64,000 nucleotides of DNA from Dendrolimus kikuchii (taxonomy: Eukaryota > Arthropoda > Insecta > Lepidoptera > Lasiocampidae): the NCBI GenBank assembly GCA_019925095.2, contig CM034408.1, forward strand, positions 62,001 to 126,000. Reading direction: 5' to 3'. A program made the position numbers and the translations under genes. Position 1 is the stretch's first letter. Every line of letters starts with the position of its first letter. This document shows positions 22,459 to 34,624 of this stretch, one piece after another. The notes beneath the pieces are model-generated. The model did no database searches. It had not been told where the DNA came from and saw only the letters and a program-made list of their open reading frames with translations.

Positions 22459-25110
22459 TAGTAAATATTTTCAACACTGAGTCGAGTCTTCTGGTAATTG
22501 GCCAAAGCCCTCCAGCTTCAGACCTGGACCCGACCTTTGGGTCCCACTAGTTTGAGGCTCCAATACTAATGAAGTTATAATATAATAAAAGTCTGTGCAG
22601 ATGTGTGTTTTAAAAAAAAACCAAATGACTAACAGTACGACTCCCCAAGTTAGTAGCTGGTCCAATGTAAATCAACCTTTATAAGGAGCGATACGATATA
22701 ACAAGAGTGATACGACTCAAACTTCTTAAATAGAAAAGTAAATACCGCCTGAAAAAGTATTAATATCTGTTAAATACAAAAAGTAAACACAGTTATTTTC
22801 TTTTATTAACATAAATATTCCTCAGTTGATTGATTACTTTTTGTTTTGGCCTGTTAGCAAAAATGGAAATTCTTCTAAAGAAAATTTTTAATCTTTTAAC
22901 TAGGAAACAACTTCCAAGTCGATTCAAGATCACGGGAAACATTAGAGCTGTAAGTTCCGCCATATTCCACGATTATGGTCAATGACACAGTTAAAAGGTA
23001 ACAAATATCGTGCTACGATACGTGTTTATTGCTGAACAAGTGGCAATAACCTATTCAAACAGAGCTCATAGACGAAATTCGGTAGTTTATTTGCAGCAAG
23101 TCTATAGAGCGATAGAGGTTGGAAAATATAAGAGCCGACTTTAATCCTTTTTTGGACAAAAATAAAACAATTCAAATGGACAATTTGGGGGTAGGCTAAA
23201 CCTAAACAATAACTTTAACATTACTCCTTGACACTTGACATCGTTGTCTTTCGTGATTATTGCTACTGAAAAGTGGTCATAACGTCAGAATAAAAATCAA
23301 ATAAAATGCAGCACTTAATACTTGTATAAAATAGTCACGAAAACTAAGAAAATACTAATACAACAATATTCACTTTTTGTAAGCTTTTATATAAGTATAT
23401 TTATGCATTGTTATTTATGGAATTTTACCAAAATTCCTATGTCCCGTCCACGTGCGAGTCCGACTCGTACACGCCACACAGGCGAGTTCGTTTAATATTT
23501 GAAATAGCTCGTAATTAGAAATGCGCGATAAGGGTGGAGGTGGGGATGCGGGAGGGGGGTGGGCCGACGTGCGGCGCGCTCCTGTTGAGTCACGCACTAT
23601 TTTGGTTGCATTCACCCCCTCTGGCGATATTTGCTAGAGTGCTAGCGCAGAGGCGGTGCGAGTGGAAGCACCCATGTGGTTATTTTGTGTCCGACCGTGA
23701 TCAGCTTTGTCTTAGAGGTCTGTTTGTCTGAAAACTACAGTGTCCTACTCTAATCCATTGGAAGATCCACATTCTGAAGGAGAACGAGTATTTAGTTAGA
23801 TAACCAAGCATTTTATGGGGCTTACTGTATTGCCCTAAACAGGTCAAAAACAAGTGTCCACGAGTGCGACGTGCTTGCTCAGTACCGCAACCCTAAATAA
23901 AAAATCGAATAAATGCGTGGCAGCCCACGAAGTACGAAGGATTTCGTAGAAGTAACAAATGTCCAAATATTCATAGCCACTATTTATTTAAAATTTTCCA
24001 TTTCATGGTTGAAAAGTTAAAAGGGAGGGGTAATAATAAAATTGGGAATTCAATATCTCGTCACCTATAATAATATTATGTATAGTATCAATTTTTAAGA
24101 TGATTGTCAACATCCGATACTAAACAAGCATGTATCTACAGTGATGAATCAGATACTCAAATACATGTATGTAAACCACCCCTAATTTTTAGTTTATATT
24201 CGCCATTTTAGTACAGCATGGTAACACCATATAAAGCCAATAGGCGCGAACACAACTGATCCCTTTTTGGCAGAATATTTATGGAGTAGTAGAAAAGACA
24301 AATACTTTTACGTGAGTCTGGAGGTGCTGTTTGCTTTGAAGGTTGGTCAGGTGACAGGCACCCAGGCACTGCCCACACTGCCCCGACTCTCACCTGAGGG
24401 CGGCCGGGGCTCGCTGGCCCCTCAGCCGAACCGAACTACGGCCCCACCGTGCCCGTACATATTTTAATTTAACCCTATCTATATATAACAAACACCTGTT
24501 TATCTGAGCAATGTTATCGACAGAACTTTTTATAAAATAAATGATGATTAAATTTTGTTATACTCTACTTATGCCTATAATGTTTTTATAATGGCAGTTA
24601 ATTTCCTATAGAGCTTTTTAAATTGATACGCATCATAAGAGGCCGGAAGGTGTTGTGTGCTCGTGTTGTAACGGCCCGGTTTACTTATTCCTTACTCTGC
24701 GTCCGCGGTTTCGTTTCATCTCGTTCATTGATTATTGCTATACATCGCATCATATAACATGCGAGCGATGAACTATGAGAATGTTACACAGGGGAAACGA
24801 CACCATTGTTGGCACCCTCCCCAGTGATTGGCAACCAGTCAATTTATTCATGTTACAAAATCTTTGCTTTTTTATTTTGTAGCCATACAACATTGTTATT
24901 ATTATCATTGTATGGCTACAAAATAACAAAATATTAAGACTCCTTAATATTTTCAATAAATTAATAGGATGCCAATAATTAAAGTGAGATGCCCACAGTA
25001 TTATAGTTCCCCTGTTTCCCCTATATACTTTAAAAACTTTTTTTCAAACGGAAAGCAAGGAAAAATAGATTTTGTATTTAAATTATTATTATATTATATG
25101 TATGTCTTTC
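22459..25110. other. Intronic/intergenic AT-rich region
   Basis: No exon recognised. A GC-rich stretch at 24350-24450 contains CTCAG|GTGAGAG on the minus strand, a strong donor, but no phase-compatible exon could be built. Near 23440 lies a fragment of the dispersed repeat carrying CGAGTCCGACTCG. Confidence 0.35.
24872..24926. repeat. Hairpin with perfect 19-nt arms
   Basis: TTATTTTGTAGCCATACAA and its exact inverted copy flank a 17-nt AT-rich loop. Confidence 0.8.
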
Positions 25111-25111
25111 A

Positions 25112-25330
25112 AGACCACGGGCCATAAAAATGGCCCGGACATTTGGAGGGCTTGCGTGGGGCCATGGGAAGGCCAACACGTAGAGGCCCTTTGACAAATT
25201 TAATTTAAATGTGGCGTGACGCTGACCGGCGATTATTCCTGTCTACACCATATAGTAGTGCACCCAGGGACAAGCCGCGGCCAATGTACGACTATTATGG
25301 GAAATGAGCACAAAAAGTACCGGGCTATTG
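25112..25330 (+). repeat. Interspersed repeat (copy 1)
   Basis: Shares GACCACGGG, CATAAAAATGGCC, GGAGGGCTTGCGTGG, AGGCCAACACGTAGAGGCC, ACCGGCGATTAT and GGACAAGCC with 40667-40935. Probably the decayed 3' end of a retroelement; class uncertain. Confidence 0.6.
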
Positions 25331-25802
25331 GGGTGAACTGCTAGTAGTACTAGGGGTATATATATATATATAATGGGGGTATATTAAAATTATTACTATA
25401 TTTATTATTATATATTATATACGTATTGATAATATTTTGCGATTATTTACTAAATATACACCCCTACAACTCGAAAGTCTCGTATTAATTGTACAGTGGC
25501 AGCTTCGTCTTAATACCAGAGGCATACTTGAGTCTAAATTAACCGATGGGCGAACTGCGAACGCCATTGCTCACGCAGCGCGGCTCGTGGCCCATAGGCG
25601 TGCGACTTCTCACAGACGCACTCATTGCTTCCTTCCTGCCAATTTACTATAGTAAAGGCAGCGCTGCCTCTACCGCTGAGTGTGACTTCTCAGCTGTTGA
25701 GAGGTGAACTTTTTAGCTAGCTTTACCTATTACCTACCTAGCTTTGCCACTGGTTACGTTTCCTGTGAAATTTACTGAAGAATTTAGCTGAAGAGATTTT
25801 TT

Positions 25803-26121
25803 TATTGTTTTTTTTATTGCATGAGTTTAGCAGACAGGCAGACGGCCCACTTGACGGAAAGCAGTTACCATCGCCTATGGACATTTGCAACATCAAAAGT
25901 GCTACAACTGCGCTGCTGCTCTCTTAAGGGAGACTGGAACCTGGTCACTAATGCCGGAACACAACTCAAGGTTGTTATAGCGGCATACTCTAGACCTGGG
26001 GTGGTAGCCATCCAGTCGGGCAAATACCCTACCACCTGGCTGTGGATTATTTTGTCGCCTCTTATGACAGGCCGCCCGGCCCCAGGAAATTGTATTCTTT
26101 CTCCGTTCCTGCACAGATAGA
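25803..26121 (+). repeat. MITE-like 'TTGCAGGA' repeat, near full length
   Basis: Runs from a TTTTTTTATTGCA start through GACAGGCAGACGGCCCAC, GGAAAGCAGTTACCATCGCC, GGGAGACTGGAACCTGGTCA and CAGGCCGCCCGGCC to TCCTGCACAGATAGAA. The ends resemble short imperfect inverted repeats. Non-coding. Confidence 0.8.
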
Positions 26122-26264
26122 ATGTTTACTTCATTTTACGAAAAAAGTCTTGCATTCCAGAGGTTAAGATACCTTGGAATCGCAAGGGTCCACACTCTGC
26201 TGGTGTTGTTGGTTGTCAAAAAAACCTATTCACATATCTACATAAGTGCGTGCCAGTCCACGCT

Positions 26265-27162
26265 TACTTTTTAACCGACTTTAAAAAAAGGAGGAAGTTC
26301 TCAATTCGTCTGGATCTTTTTTTTTGTTTTTTTTTATGTATGTTCACCGATTACTCCGAGATTTATGATCCGATTTACGTGATTCTTTTTTTTGTTCGAT
26401 GCGGAATAGCTGCCATTTGGTCCCCTAAAAATTTAACATAGTTTGGCCCAGTAGGTTTCATTTTACGAACATTTTTTTGTTCCCGTTTCTTGGGACCTAT
26501 GTTTTTTAAGGAGCGCGGCACCTTTCGTAGGTCTACCCATACATAGCTTGCCACTAAAAAGTAACAAATAAAATAAAAAACTTCGTTTAAAAAAACTGAC
26601 TTCAAAAACTATAAAATAGCTTATTTCTAAAGCTATTGTTATTAATATATATATTATCTAAAACATCTTGAAAGTCGGTGCAAAGTAAAACATAAAAATT
26701 ACTATATTTTGAAAATTACTAAGTACCGACTTAAGATGTTTTAGATAATATACATTAATAATAATAGCTTTAGAAATAAGTTATTTTATACTTTTTAGTT
26801 TTTGAAGTCGTGATTTATTCGTGCAGGAACGGAGAAAGAATACAATTTCCCGCGGCCGGACGGCCTGTCGTAAGAGGCGACTTAACAACCCACAGCCAGG
26901 CGGTAGGGCATTTGCCCGACTGGATGGCTACCACCCCTGGTCTAAAGTATGTCGCCATAACAACCTTGAGTTGTATTCCGGCATTAGTGACCAGGTTCCA
27001 GTCTCCCTTAAAAGAGCAGCAGCGCATTTGTAGCAACTTTGGTGTTGCAAATGTCTATAGGCGATGGTAACCGCTTTCCATCGAGTGGGCCGTCTGCCGG
27101 TCTGCTGTTCTCCTGCAATAAAAAAAAAGGTCGGTTTTTTTAAACGAAGTTTTTTTATTTTG
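26265..27162 (+). repeat. Foldback element with long palindrome, copy 1 (interrupted)
   Basis: The left part (26265-26560, from AACCGACTTT through TTCACCGATTACTCCGAGAT) matches 63075-63360 closely. It is followed by inverted arms at about 26569-26702 and 26716-26810, which resume at 27130-27162. The right arm is split by an inserted MITE-like repeat. The motif (A)CCGACTTCAA recurs at the arm ends. No coding. Confidence 0.75.
26811..27129 (-). repeat. MITE-like 'TTGCAGGA' repeat nested in the foldback element
   Basis: Minus-strand, near full-length copy starting near TTATTCGTGCAGGAACGG and ending CTCCTGCAATAAAAA. It interrupts the palindromic arm of the foldback element, with GTCG on both sides (26807-26810 and 27130-27133), probably a target duplication. 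Confidence 0.8.
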
Positions 27163-27547
27163 AATATGTTCAAAGAGTGGCCATTGGCTCTTGTTCACAC
27201 CAATCTACAAAAGTTGCGACACTCTTTATAAAGTTGGCAACAAATGTGTGACCACCCTATTTATATATTAAACAAAGATACAATTTGCAGTGTTCCGTAG
27301 CTATTTTGCCCAAAACGGGACCCCTCATAAATCATCACGTCCGTGTCTGTTTGTATATCAGTTGTTTATCTCAAAAACTACAGAGTTTCTATGTGTGTTT
27401 TTTACAGAAATGAAATTAAGCGTGATCGCCACATTAAATACGTAAAAGAGCGCTTGTTACGTTGCGAATGTTTCAGTGTTTAGCATATTCGTGTGGGGTA
27501 TCTATGGTCAGATCTTGAAATTTCAGGCCGATGTTCTTCAACGACTT

Positions 27548-28012
27548 ATTTACCCTACTGCCAAGGAAGGGTTATGATTTTAGCACGTATCTTGTATGTT
27601 TGTAAATTTTTTTATTACTCTGTATCTTCCAAACGGCTTCAAGGATTTCACAGTTAAGATATCATTATACTCATCTAAGAACCCGAGTCTCCCTAGATAG
27701 GTGTTCGAAAAGAAATTGCGAATTTTTGGCGCGAAGTAGTAATACGTTAATGTAAAAAAAAACCAAACCTATTGAGTAGGGTATGAAAATAAATGAATTT
27801 AAAAGGGGATTACAAATATATATACTGTGTTATATGTTTAAATTTAATTGGGAATAATAAATTGCTTTAAAAAGTTGTGTTTTCACACTGAAAACAAAAG
27901 CTTCGCCAAAAAACAAAAAGGCTATAATAAGATAAATAATTAAAAACCCGACTACAAAAAAAAAACAATTTAAAAATAATATACTAAAAGACCGAAACAA
28001 GATTGAGAAAAT
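27548..28012 (+). repeat. Interspersed repeat with foldback-type end (copy 2)
   Basis: Matches 3666-3935 over its first 280 nt. Its right end (27943-28012) is the inverted counterpart of about 4190-4280. Confidence 0.55.
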
Positions 28013-28016
28013 AAAA

Positions 28017-28746
28017 TCTATACTAATATTATAAAGCTGAAGAGTTAGTTTGTTTAAACGCGCTAAGCTCAGAAACCGCTGGTCCGATTTGAAAAATTCT
28101 TTCAGTGTTGAATAGTATACATTTATCGAGGAAGGCTATAGACTATGTTATATTTTTTAAAAATTAGGGATCCTTGCTAAAAGTCCAATAATGTAACCCA
28201 AGGTGTAAAAAAAATGATCCGAAAAAATTCTTACACGGCGTGCGCTGCGAAAACTATTGATTATAGAACAAAACAGTGTACTACCACTTTGCAGAACATA
28301 TAATTGTCTACAAAAAATATCGCGTAACCATATGTCTAACTGTTGTAGTTATCTCACAATAAGTGTTTTCTTTTATTTTTTTAAATAATTGAAATGCAGT
28401 CGCTTCAAATACTCTTTATTTTGTACCTTGATATTAATCATTATCAAAATAAATTACTCCATATTCAAGACGAATTCAATACATTTCTAGAACTTTTTGA
28501 GTTATTCAATTCGGACGTTTCATTAAAAAAATATGGCGATTGTTTGATTGAACGCGCTAATCTCAGGAATTACTGTTCTGATTTGAAAAATTCTTTCAGT
28601 GTTGGATAGTCCATTTATCGAGGAAGGCTATAGGCTATATATCATCCCGCTCAGACAAATAGGAGCGGAGCACCAATGAAGAATGTTTCAAAATCGAAGG
28701 GTTTTGAAAGCAAATTCCACGCGGACGACGTTGCGGGCACAGCTAG
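28017..28746 (+). mobile_element. Composite Helitron-like element
   Basis: Starts TCTATACTAATATTATAAAG after an A. It ends with the GCGGACGACGTTGCGGGC hairpin region and CAGCTAG, followed by T. The 5' subterminal block with CGCGCTAA and TTGAAAAATTCTTTCAGTGT occurs twice, at about 28060-28130 and 28540-28615. This suggests one element nested in or fused with another. No helicase or Rep ORF, so non-autonomous. Confidence 0.7.
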
Positions 28747-29016
28747 TAAATAATATAACTACAAGATTGATGGGTAAAAATGTAATCGTAGAATAGAAAA
28801 GAGATGGATTGGGTGAAGGATGACATGATGATTTGTGGTGTGACAGAAGATGTATGTCAGAGTAGAGGAGTGTGGAAGGAAAAGACATATTGTGCCGACC
28901 CCAATTAATTGGGAGAAGATGAAAGGAAATAGAGAGAGAGAGGTGGTCAATTAATATCCAAAGTAATGAAAAATTGTCTCTAATTAAAAATGTGATCGAT
29001 GAGGCGGAATTCCCTG

Positions 29017-29377
29017 TCCCTATTAATATTACAAATGCGAAAGTAACTCTGCTGTCTGTTACGCTTTCACGGAAAAAACGGGCTACTTTTCATCATGGAT
29101 AATCGGATAGATTTTGGGATAGATTTATGTAAAGGTTATCCCAAGAAGCAGGATAGGTTTTTGTGATTTACCATTTTGGTTATTTTAGTCATTTATGTAG
29201 TTTACAGATAATCTACTAGGAGTACTGGATCGGTTTAGCTGTAATTTTGTTTAAATATAGTTTTAATACTGAAAATAGACACAAATACTTTTCATGCCCT
29301 ATGCGTTTGCAACACAAAATTTAATACAATGTAACGCACTAGTACGAGACACGGCCCAGCCACGGGGTAAATTCTGG
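29017..29377 (+). mobile_element. Helitron-like relic
   Basis: Starts TCCCTATTAATATTACAAAT and ends in a degenerate ACGGCCCAGCCACGGGG hairpin. The interior shares TACTGGATCG, TGTAATTTTGTTTAAATA and AGTTTTAAT with 52500-52555 of the Helitron at 51784. A short deletion derivative of that family. Confidence 0.55.
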
Positions 29378-29924
29378 CTTTTGAAATACATCAAAGTGGT
29401 AGACCTTTAAACGAAATCCATTAAGTTGTTTATGAGACGTAGGTATTTTTGGTTAAAATCTATTTTTTATCGTTCCGTAGCAAAATTACGAAAAAGGATT
29501 TATCATCTCAACGGAGTCCTTCGTTGTGCACGCACTGCCAAGCACTTAATTTATTTGTTTTGCAGTTTTCGTATTAGTGTACCACTGTGTACCGCCATGA
29601 GGACTACACCTTCCAATTCAAATTCACCTACAGAAATTTTTCAACACAAGTTTTTACTGCTGTGTAGTTTAATAATACTCCATTTATACAATTATGATAT
29701 AATAATCGGAATCGCAGACTATGACATTCATAGTATATATATATGAGCTAAGTTTATTCGGCTGATTGTTTGTTCATCCTTCGCCACATTGTGGATAATA
29801 GGGGGTGGCACACTTGATTATGACTTCGGGTCTACCATTGTTGATTTCAATGAAAAAGCCTGTTGTTGTTGTTTTGTTTTGTCCAGTGCAGTTGTGAACT
29901 AATGTAAGGAATACAATTATTATA

Positions 29925-30060
29925 GCGACATGTGTATAGATATGTCCTTTCCACTGAGCACATTGTCACGCGCCCAACTGCATAGTCAGACGCGTCAGCA
30001 AAGATGTAGAAGTAACTATGTAACTTATTGTTAGTGTCACGCAGCGTGGAACTCATGAAT
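29925..30060 (-). pseudogene. Possible Ty3/gypsy-type Pol (RNase H) relic
   Basis: The minus-strand frame contains HSYFYIFADASDYAVG at about 30020-29975, which resembles the RNase H entry motif (DASDxAVG) of LTR-retrotransposon Pol proteins. Flanking sequence is too decayed to confirm, and no LTRs were found. Confidence 0.3.
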
Positions 30061-30260
30061 GAGTCCAAGGGCGAGCTGCAGTCGTGGTCTAATCGACGGA
30101 GACTGGGATTCGTCGGCCGATGCGATCCTGTGGCTCGTGAGGACGATTGGCGAATTGCGACCGCATTAAATAGCACTACGCACAACGGCATACGGCCGAT
30201 TAGATCCGCTGATAACAACCGCGTCTTGGCATTTTACACTGCGGCGTTCAAATCAAGTAT

Positions 30261-33200
30261 AGAATTCAATTAAAATTTTAATTATTTTTGTTGAAAATAA
30301 AAATCTTTAAATATTTCCTTTGCGGAACCCACCTGATGCGAGCCCGACTCGTACGCGACGAGTGTCCAGTATTCATTCGTAAAGTATTAATTAAGGAAAT
30401 CAGTGGTCGAAATGTTTTTATGTCGGTTTTTTAGTTTAAAAACTTTTACATACAGGAACTACACTAGTCTAATACAAAGAGTTAGATTTGGCCCCAAAAG
30501 CAACGGTCGGGCAAGCGAAGGCATTGAAGGCAATCGATACTAACTTTGTAGGTCGTGCAGCGGCCGAGAGAGGGTCGAGACGATTCCGTATGGGATCCCC
30601 GAATCCAGTGGTTTCAAGTCCGTAATGGTCGTTGTCTTTTAGTCGCTGGTGAATTGAACGTGTGTAGGGTTATATTCCTGGAGCAGGCAGTCGCGCTCGT
30701 CTCCCAAGGGGGATTATGCAGAACGGCGGCTCTCTCCGTCCGGAATACGCGTCGGTGTTGCGCTTAGACGCTCGTCCCAGTTCAGCCCATTCGGGCTCTA
30801 ACTGATGTGCGTTGGTGGCGTGCGGCCCGCGACGGAGGCCGAGCGACACTGGCGACTGGCTCAGCCGGTCACTAGCCGCCTCGCGCCGCGGCTTCGCTCG
30901 CCCTGCCCATGCCGGCCACCAACCAGCCCCTCGGTGCAAGTGCAACACTGTATACTGCAACGCAGGCTTCTAGGTTGCTACACGCGCCACACTCATGCTC
31001 CGTCCACTTAACTCACCCAACCACATGGCTCATATTACAAACTCGTTCAGTTTCATGTTCTTATTCAGATCTAAGCATAACTAATAACCTATAAGTAGGT
31101 ACATATAGTTATATCTGTTTACAAAAACCACATAGTGTAATTTGTAACTTATTTCAAAGCATATTTTATTTAGCTCGGACCAAAGTTGTATTAAGGTCCC
31201 CCTTCTAAAGTATGAATTATGAAAATATCTATTAGTGCAATAACTTTTTTTTATTTTATTATTATTAACATATCGACGGACTCGAATTCCGTACCTTTTT
31301 TTACTACTTAATTTCTATGAAAAATTTTAGAGGCCATACACGCTTATTGTTTATTTTTGTTACCGTGTGACATTAATTTAGTGATTTATATGTTATGGTG
31401 TACCTTAAGATTAACTTATTATATTAATTTATCCTATTTTTAATACTAAACTTATACTAGTGTAGAGTGTATCTGTTACATGCTGGTGTTGTGAGGAAGT
31501 GCATGTGCAGTGTTGGCCTTATATCTATACTTATATATAGTCCGATCTGTGCCTGGGTTATTAATTTTTAGGCTCTTTGTGTGTCTTGGTTTGTTTGTGG
31601 AGTGTGCGTGTAATGCAATGCGATGGTAGTGCGCGTTGGTTTCAGTATGTGTATAAGTTTTGTTGTTAGTTATGTGTTTGTGACTTTGTGTGGTGTTATA
31701 ATTATAAGTGCAATAACTTAAAAAATATATTCTATAAAAATTGTTTTGCACAAGATTGGATAAGGTATCTTGAGTAGGTACTTTCGACGAAATCCTTTTT
31801 TGGGGTTACGGGGTCATATGTTACCTTCATGGACCCGTTAATAGCAGGTACCTAATTGTGGTCCGGCACTCTTGGCCGTTTCGTTGTGTTGGTCATTCAT
31901 TGATGTCGAGTCGAGTGCAGTGAGCGGGCGGCCTCGGGGCCGCGGCGAGTGCGCGTGGCCTCGCTTGGAGCCGCCAACAAACTGCGGCGTACCAAACGTA
32001 CACGCCGCCTCGACTCCATGAGTATTCCTTTCGCAAGGCTCATTCTCAGTATCAACTGTGCGAAACATATCATGTACACAACGATTCGTATCTCTTGCAA
32101 GATTCAAATTCACATATGCATCTGTGATTCGAACGCACTGGCTGGAGACAAGTGGCGGCCATCGCACGAGTCGCACGATCGTGCGAAATGAGGAGATCGG
32201 GGTCAATGCGACCCGCAACGTGTTCGTCACAACACGACACATGGCCAACAAAACACCGCACAACCGCAACACGAGTGACGAAAAAACAACTATCAAAAGC
32301 GACGACACCCTCTTGCGGCCGATTGGCCAGAACGAGACGAACGCATTGCGCCTAAGAGCTAAGTATTCGCCTAATTAGGCCAATTCTATGCGGCCGGCGC
32401 TTTCGGCGACCATATTTGGTATCGCGTTACGACGATTTACAACAGATAACAGATGGATAAGGACAAACCTTTACTATTACTAAATACTGTAACCAACTGG
32501 CATAGACGCAGTGAGACGACCAAGTGCTTGTCAGTCCATGCACAGTGCAGGTTACGAACGTTTTAGTCCTTTGCCTACGGAACCCCAAAAAAGCGACTGT
32601 AAATATTGCCCTACATCAGATATAAAATTACTAAACCCAAATGTTTTGTTCAACCCATTTTTTTAGATGATGTCACCTCTATTTGAAGGGTTTCGGAGCC
32701 ATTTTCGCAAAAATAGGAACCTTCTCTTTCTTTGTATGTCTTTGTATTTCAAAGACATTTTTCCAAGAAAATATTGGGTCTTTAAGAAATTTTCATCTCA
32801 ACTCGATAGTTAGATGACCGACAACACATTTTTTACTAAGTATTCAATAAGAAACACGTTATGATTGAGCAAAAGCTGAGAAATCATAACAATATTAACG
32901 GAGCGTGAACTGATAGACACTTAGCCGATTTTCCAATTCACTTCGAAACCTTAAAAATGTTGATAGCGATCAATTCTGATCCTTGATTCTTTATGTAGCA
33001 CGGGACGCGGTGACTCAGTTAATTCTTTCGCCTGACGCACTAATCGTCAATTATCGTGAGATATAAGCTACGAGACTGCTTCGCACCGCCCCGCGCCACC
33101 TCGTTCCGGTCCGCCGCCATACGCAGCGGCGGCGACGCAACGCGAAACCGCCCGAACCAGTCGTCCTCCAAAGGCGAGCCCCGATACCCGTTTGATTCCG

Positions 33201-33400
33201 CACGTGTTCGCTGCGATTTCAACCAACTCTCGCATAACTCGGTCGGAAATTAAGATTGATCTCCGTGGACCTGCAAAAACAGTTCTCGGGAAATAGAAAC
33301 TGCTCCCGTTCGAGTGTAGATATCAATCAGTTGTGAAAACGGCTGTTTTGTTAGGCATCGTTTCGACTTTAATACGATTCACACTCATACGTAATCGCGG
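30261..33400. other. AT-rich region with scattered GC islands
   Basis: No confident gene. A minus-strand open frame at 30670-30960 (96 codons, GC-rich) has no splice context. The stretches 31900-32000 and 33060-33190 are GC-rich; the latter may be part of the upstream region of the MADF-BESS gene. An AT-rich repeat at 31241-31545 is listed separately. Confidence 0.35.
31241..31545 (+). repeat. Interspersed repeat, inverted partner of 56293-56603
   Basis: Shares, in opposite orientation, GGACTCGAATTCCGTACC, the ATTTCTATGAAAAATTT block, TACACTAGTATAAGTTTAG-type sequence, and ACATGCTGGTGTTGTGAGG. About 300 nt, AT-rich, non-coding, class unknown. Confidence 0.65.
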
Positions 33401-33570
33401 CATGGCGTCAGCGGCCGGCGGCGTATAACAACATTGCTTCGGGCGTGTTCGGCAGTACTCGGGCGCGTTCGCCGCTGCGGCGCGTCGCGGCGGCCGGCGA
33501 ACACCTGGCTTGGGGATTGACGTGACGGGGGTACGAATTACGCACTACAATAAACAGCCAAGAGGTCGCT

Positions 33571-33772
33571 ATGAGCAAAAAGTGCAAGAAGTTGTTAGAG
33601 GACGTGCTGCCCCTGAACATCATCCGCGAGGTGGAGAAGTGGCCGGTGCTGTACGCACGCGACTGCCCGGAGCGCGCCAACGCGAGGTTCCGCCAGAAGA
33701 TATGGCACGAGGTGGCGCGCGGCATATTCGCCGAATGGGACTCCTACTCGAATCACGAGAAAGATAATAAAG
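33571..33772 (+). CDS. MADF-BESS domain protein, exon 1
   Basis: The ATG at 33571 begins MSKKCKKLLEDVLPLN, followed by the first half of a MADF domain: IIREVEKWPVLYARDCPE, RANARFRQKIWHEVAR, GIFAEWDSYSNHEKD. MADF is a Myb/SANT-like DNA-binding fold common in insect transcription regulators; its hallmarks (I-EVEK-P-LY and a W about 25 residues on) are present. The exon ends at AAAG|GTAAAT in phase 1. The exon is GC-rich, with a GC-rich leader upstream. Confidence 0.85.
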
Positions 33773-33995
33773 GTAAATATATGCATCATTGTTGCTCTTT
33801 ATTAACACATCATTAAATTACTTTTAGTAAACAGTAAGTTTTAAAACATCCTCAAAAATCATTTCACGCCAGCTAAACCCAAAAGACAAACATAAAAAAC
33901 TAAAAGTTTCTGCAGAACGTTTCTTGTCTGGCTTTATTTAGCGAATCGACGGCTAAAATACCTAAATAGTAAAGAAAATTATATTTCAATTTCAG
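33773..33995 (+). other. Intron of the MADF-BESS gene
   Basis: A 223-nt AT-rich intron running from GTAAAT to TTTCAATTTCAG. Both ends are close to consensus. Confidence 0.8.
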
Positions 33996-34624
33996 CTTCA
34001 GATTTACAAAAGAAATGGCGGAACCTCCGGGATACGTTCAAGAGAGAGCTGGAGCTGGGGCGCAAGGCCGGCGAGGGAGGGCGCAACGTGAAGAAAAAGG
34101 AATACGTGTACTTCAAGTACATGGCGTTCCTGCTGCCGCACATGGTGGAACCGGAGGCGGAAGCGGACGCGGACGGAGACATGGGCGCCGCCGCGGACGA
34201 CTCACCCCCGCCGTACGGCAAGAAGGAGCGCTACAGCCCCCCGACTACCAGGACGCGGCCGCCCAAGAAGAAGAGGAGGTCCATCGCGGACATCGCCCTG
34301 GTGACCGCCAGCGACCCGGTTGTGGAGATGGTGGACATCGACGAGGACAAGCACTTCCTCATGTCCCTGATACCGTCCTTCAAGCGGATGAGCGACCACG
34401 AGAAGCTCACCGCCAAAGTGGAGATACTGAAGGTGATCAAGAAGGTGCGCGGCAGCGCCCCCGCCGCCTCCCTCGAGCAGTTCAGCTATGGGGGAGAGGT
34501 GGACGCGCTGCCCTACGGGGTCGTCGACCTCGACCCCCACGTCAAGACCGAGATGTTCGCCGCGGAGTGCGCGCCGCCGACGCTGCTCCCCTCCAGCGAC
34601 AGCGACAACGGCGACGGCGACTAG
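33996..34624 (+). CDS. MADF-BESS domain protein, exon 2
   Basis: Continues the MADF domain (SDLQKKWRNLRDTFKREL), then an acidic linker, a Pro-rich stretch and a basic PKKKRR that could be a nuclear localisation signal. A C-terminal BESS motif follows: DKHFLMSLIPSFKRMSDH, EKLTAKVEILKVIKK. BESS motifs mediate protein contacts in MADF proteins such as Adf-1, DIP3 and Stwl. The whole protein is about 276 residues, a normal size for the family, and ends with acidic SDSDNGDGD and TAG. Likely a nuclear transcription regulator. It lies on the strand opposite to the large gene, inside its proposed largest intron. Confidence 0.88.

Noticed and set aside
24350..24450. Extra exon of the large gene ending at CTCAG|GTGAGAG
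   Set aside because: The donor is strong, but every acceptor tried gives a stop or the wrong phase between the 36354 and 21357 exons.
30670..30960. 96-codon minus-strand gene
   Set aside because: No splice or start context and no recognisable motif; the open frame is explained by high GC content.
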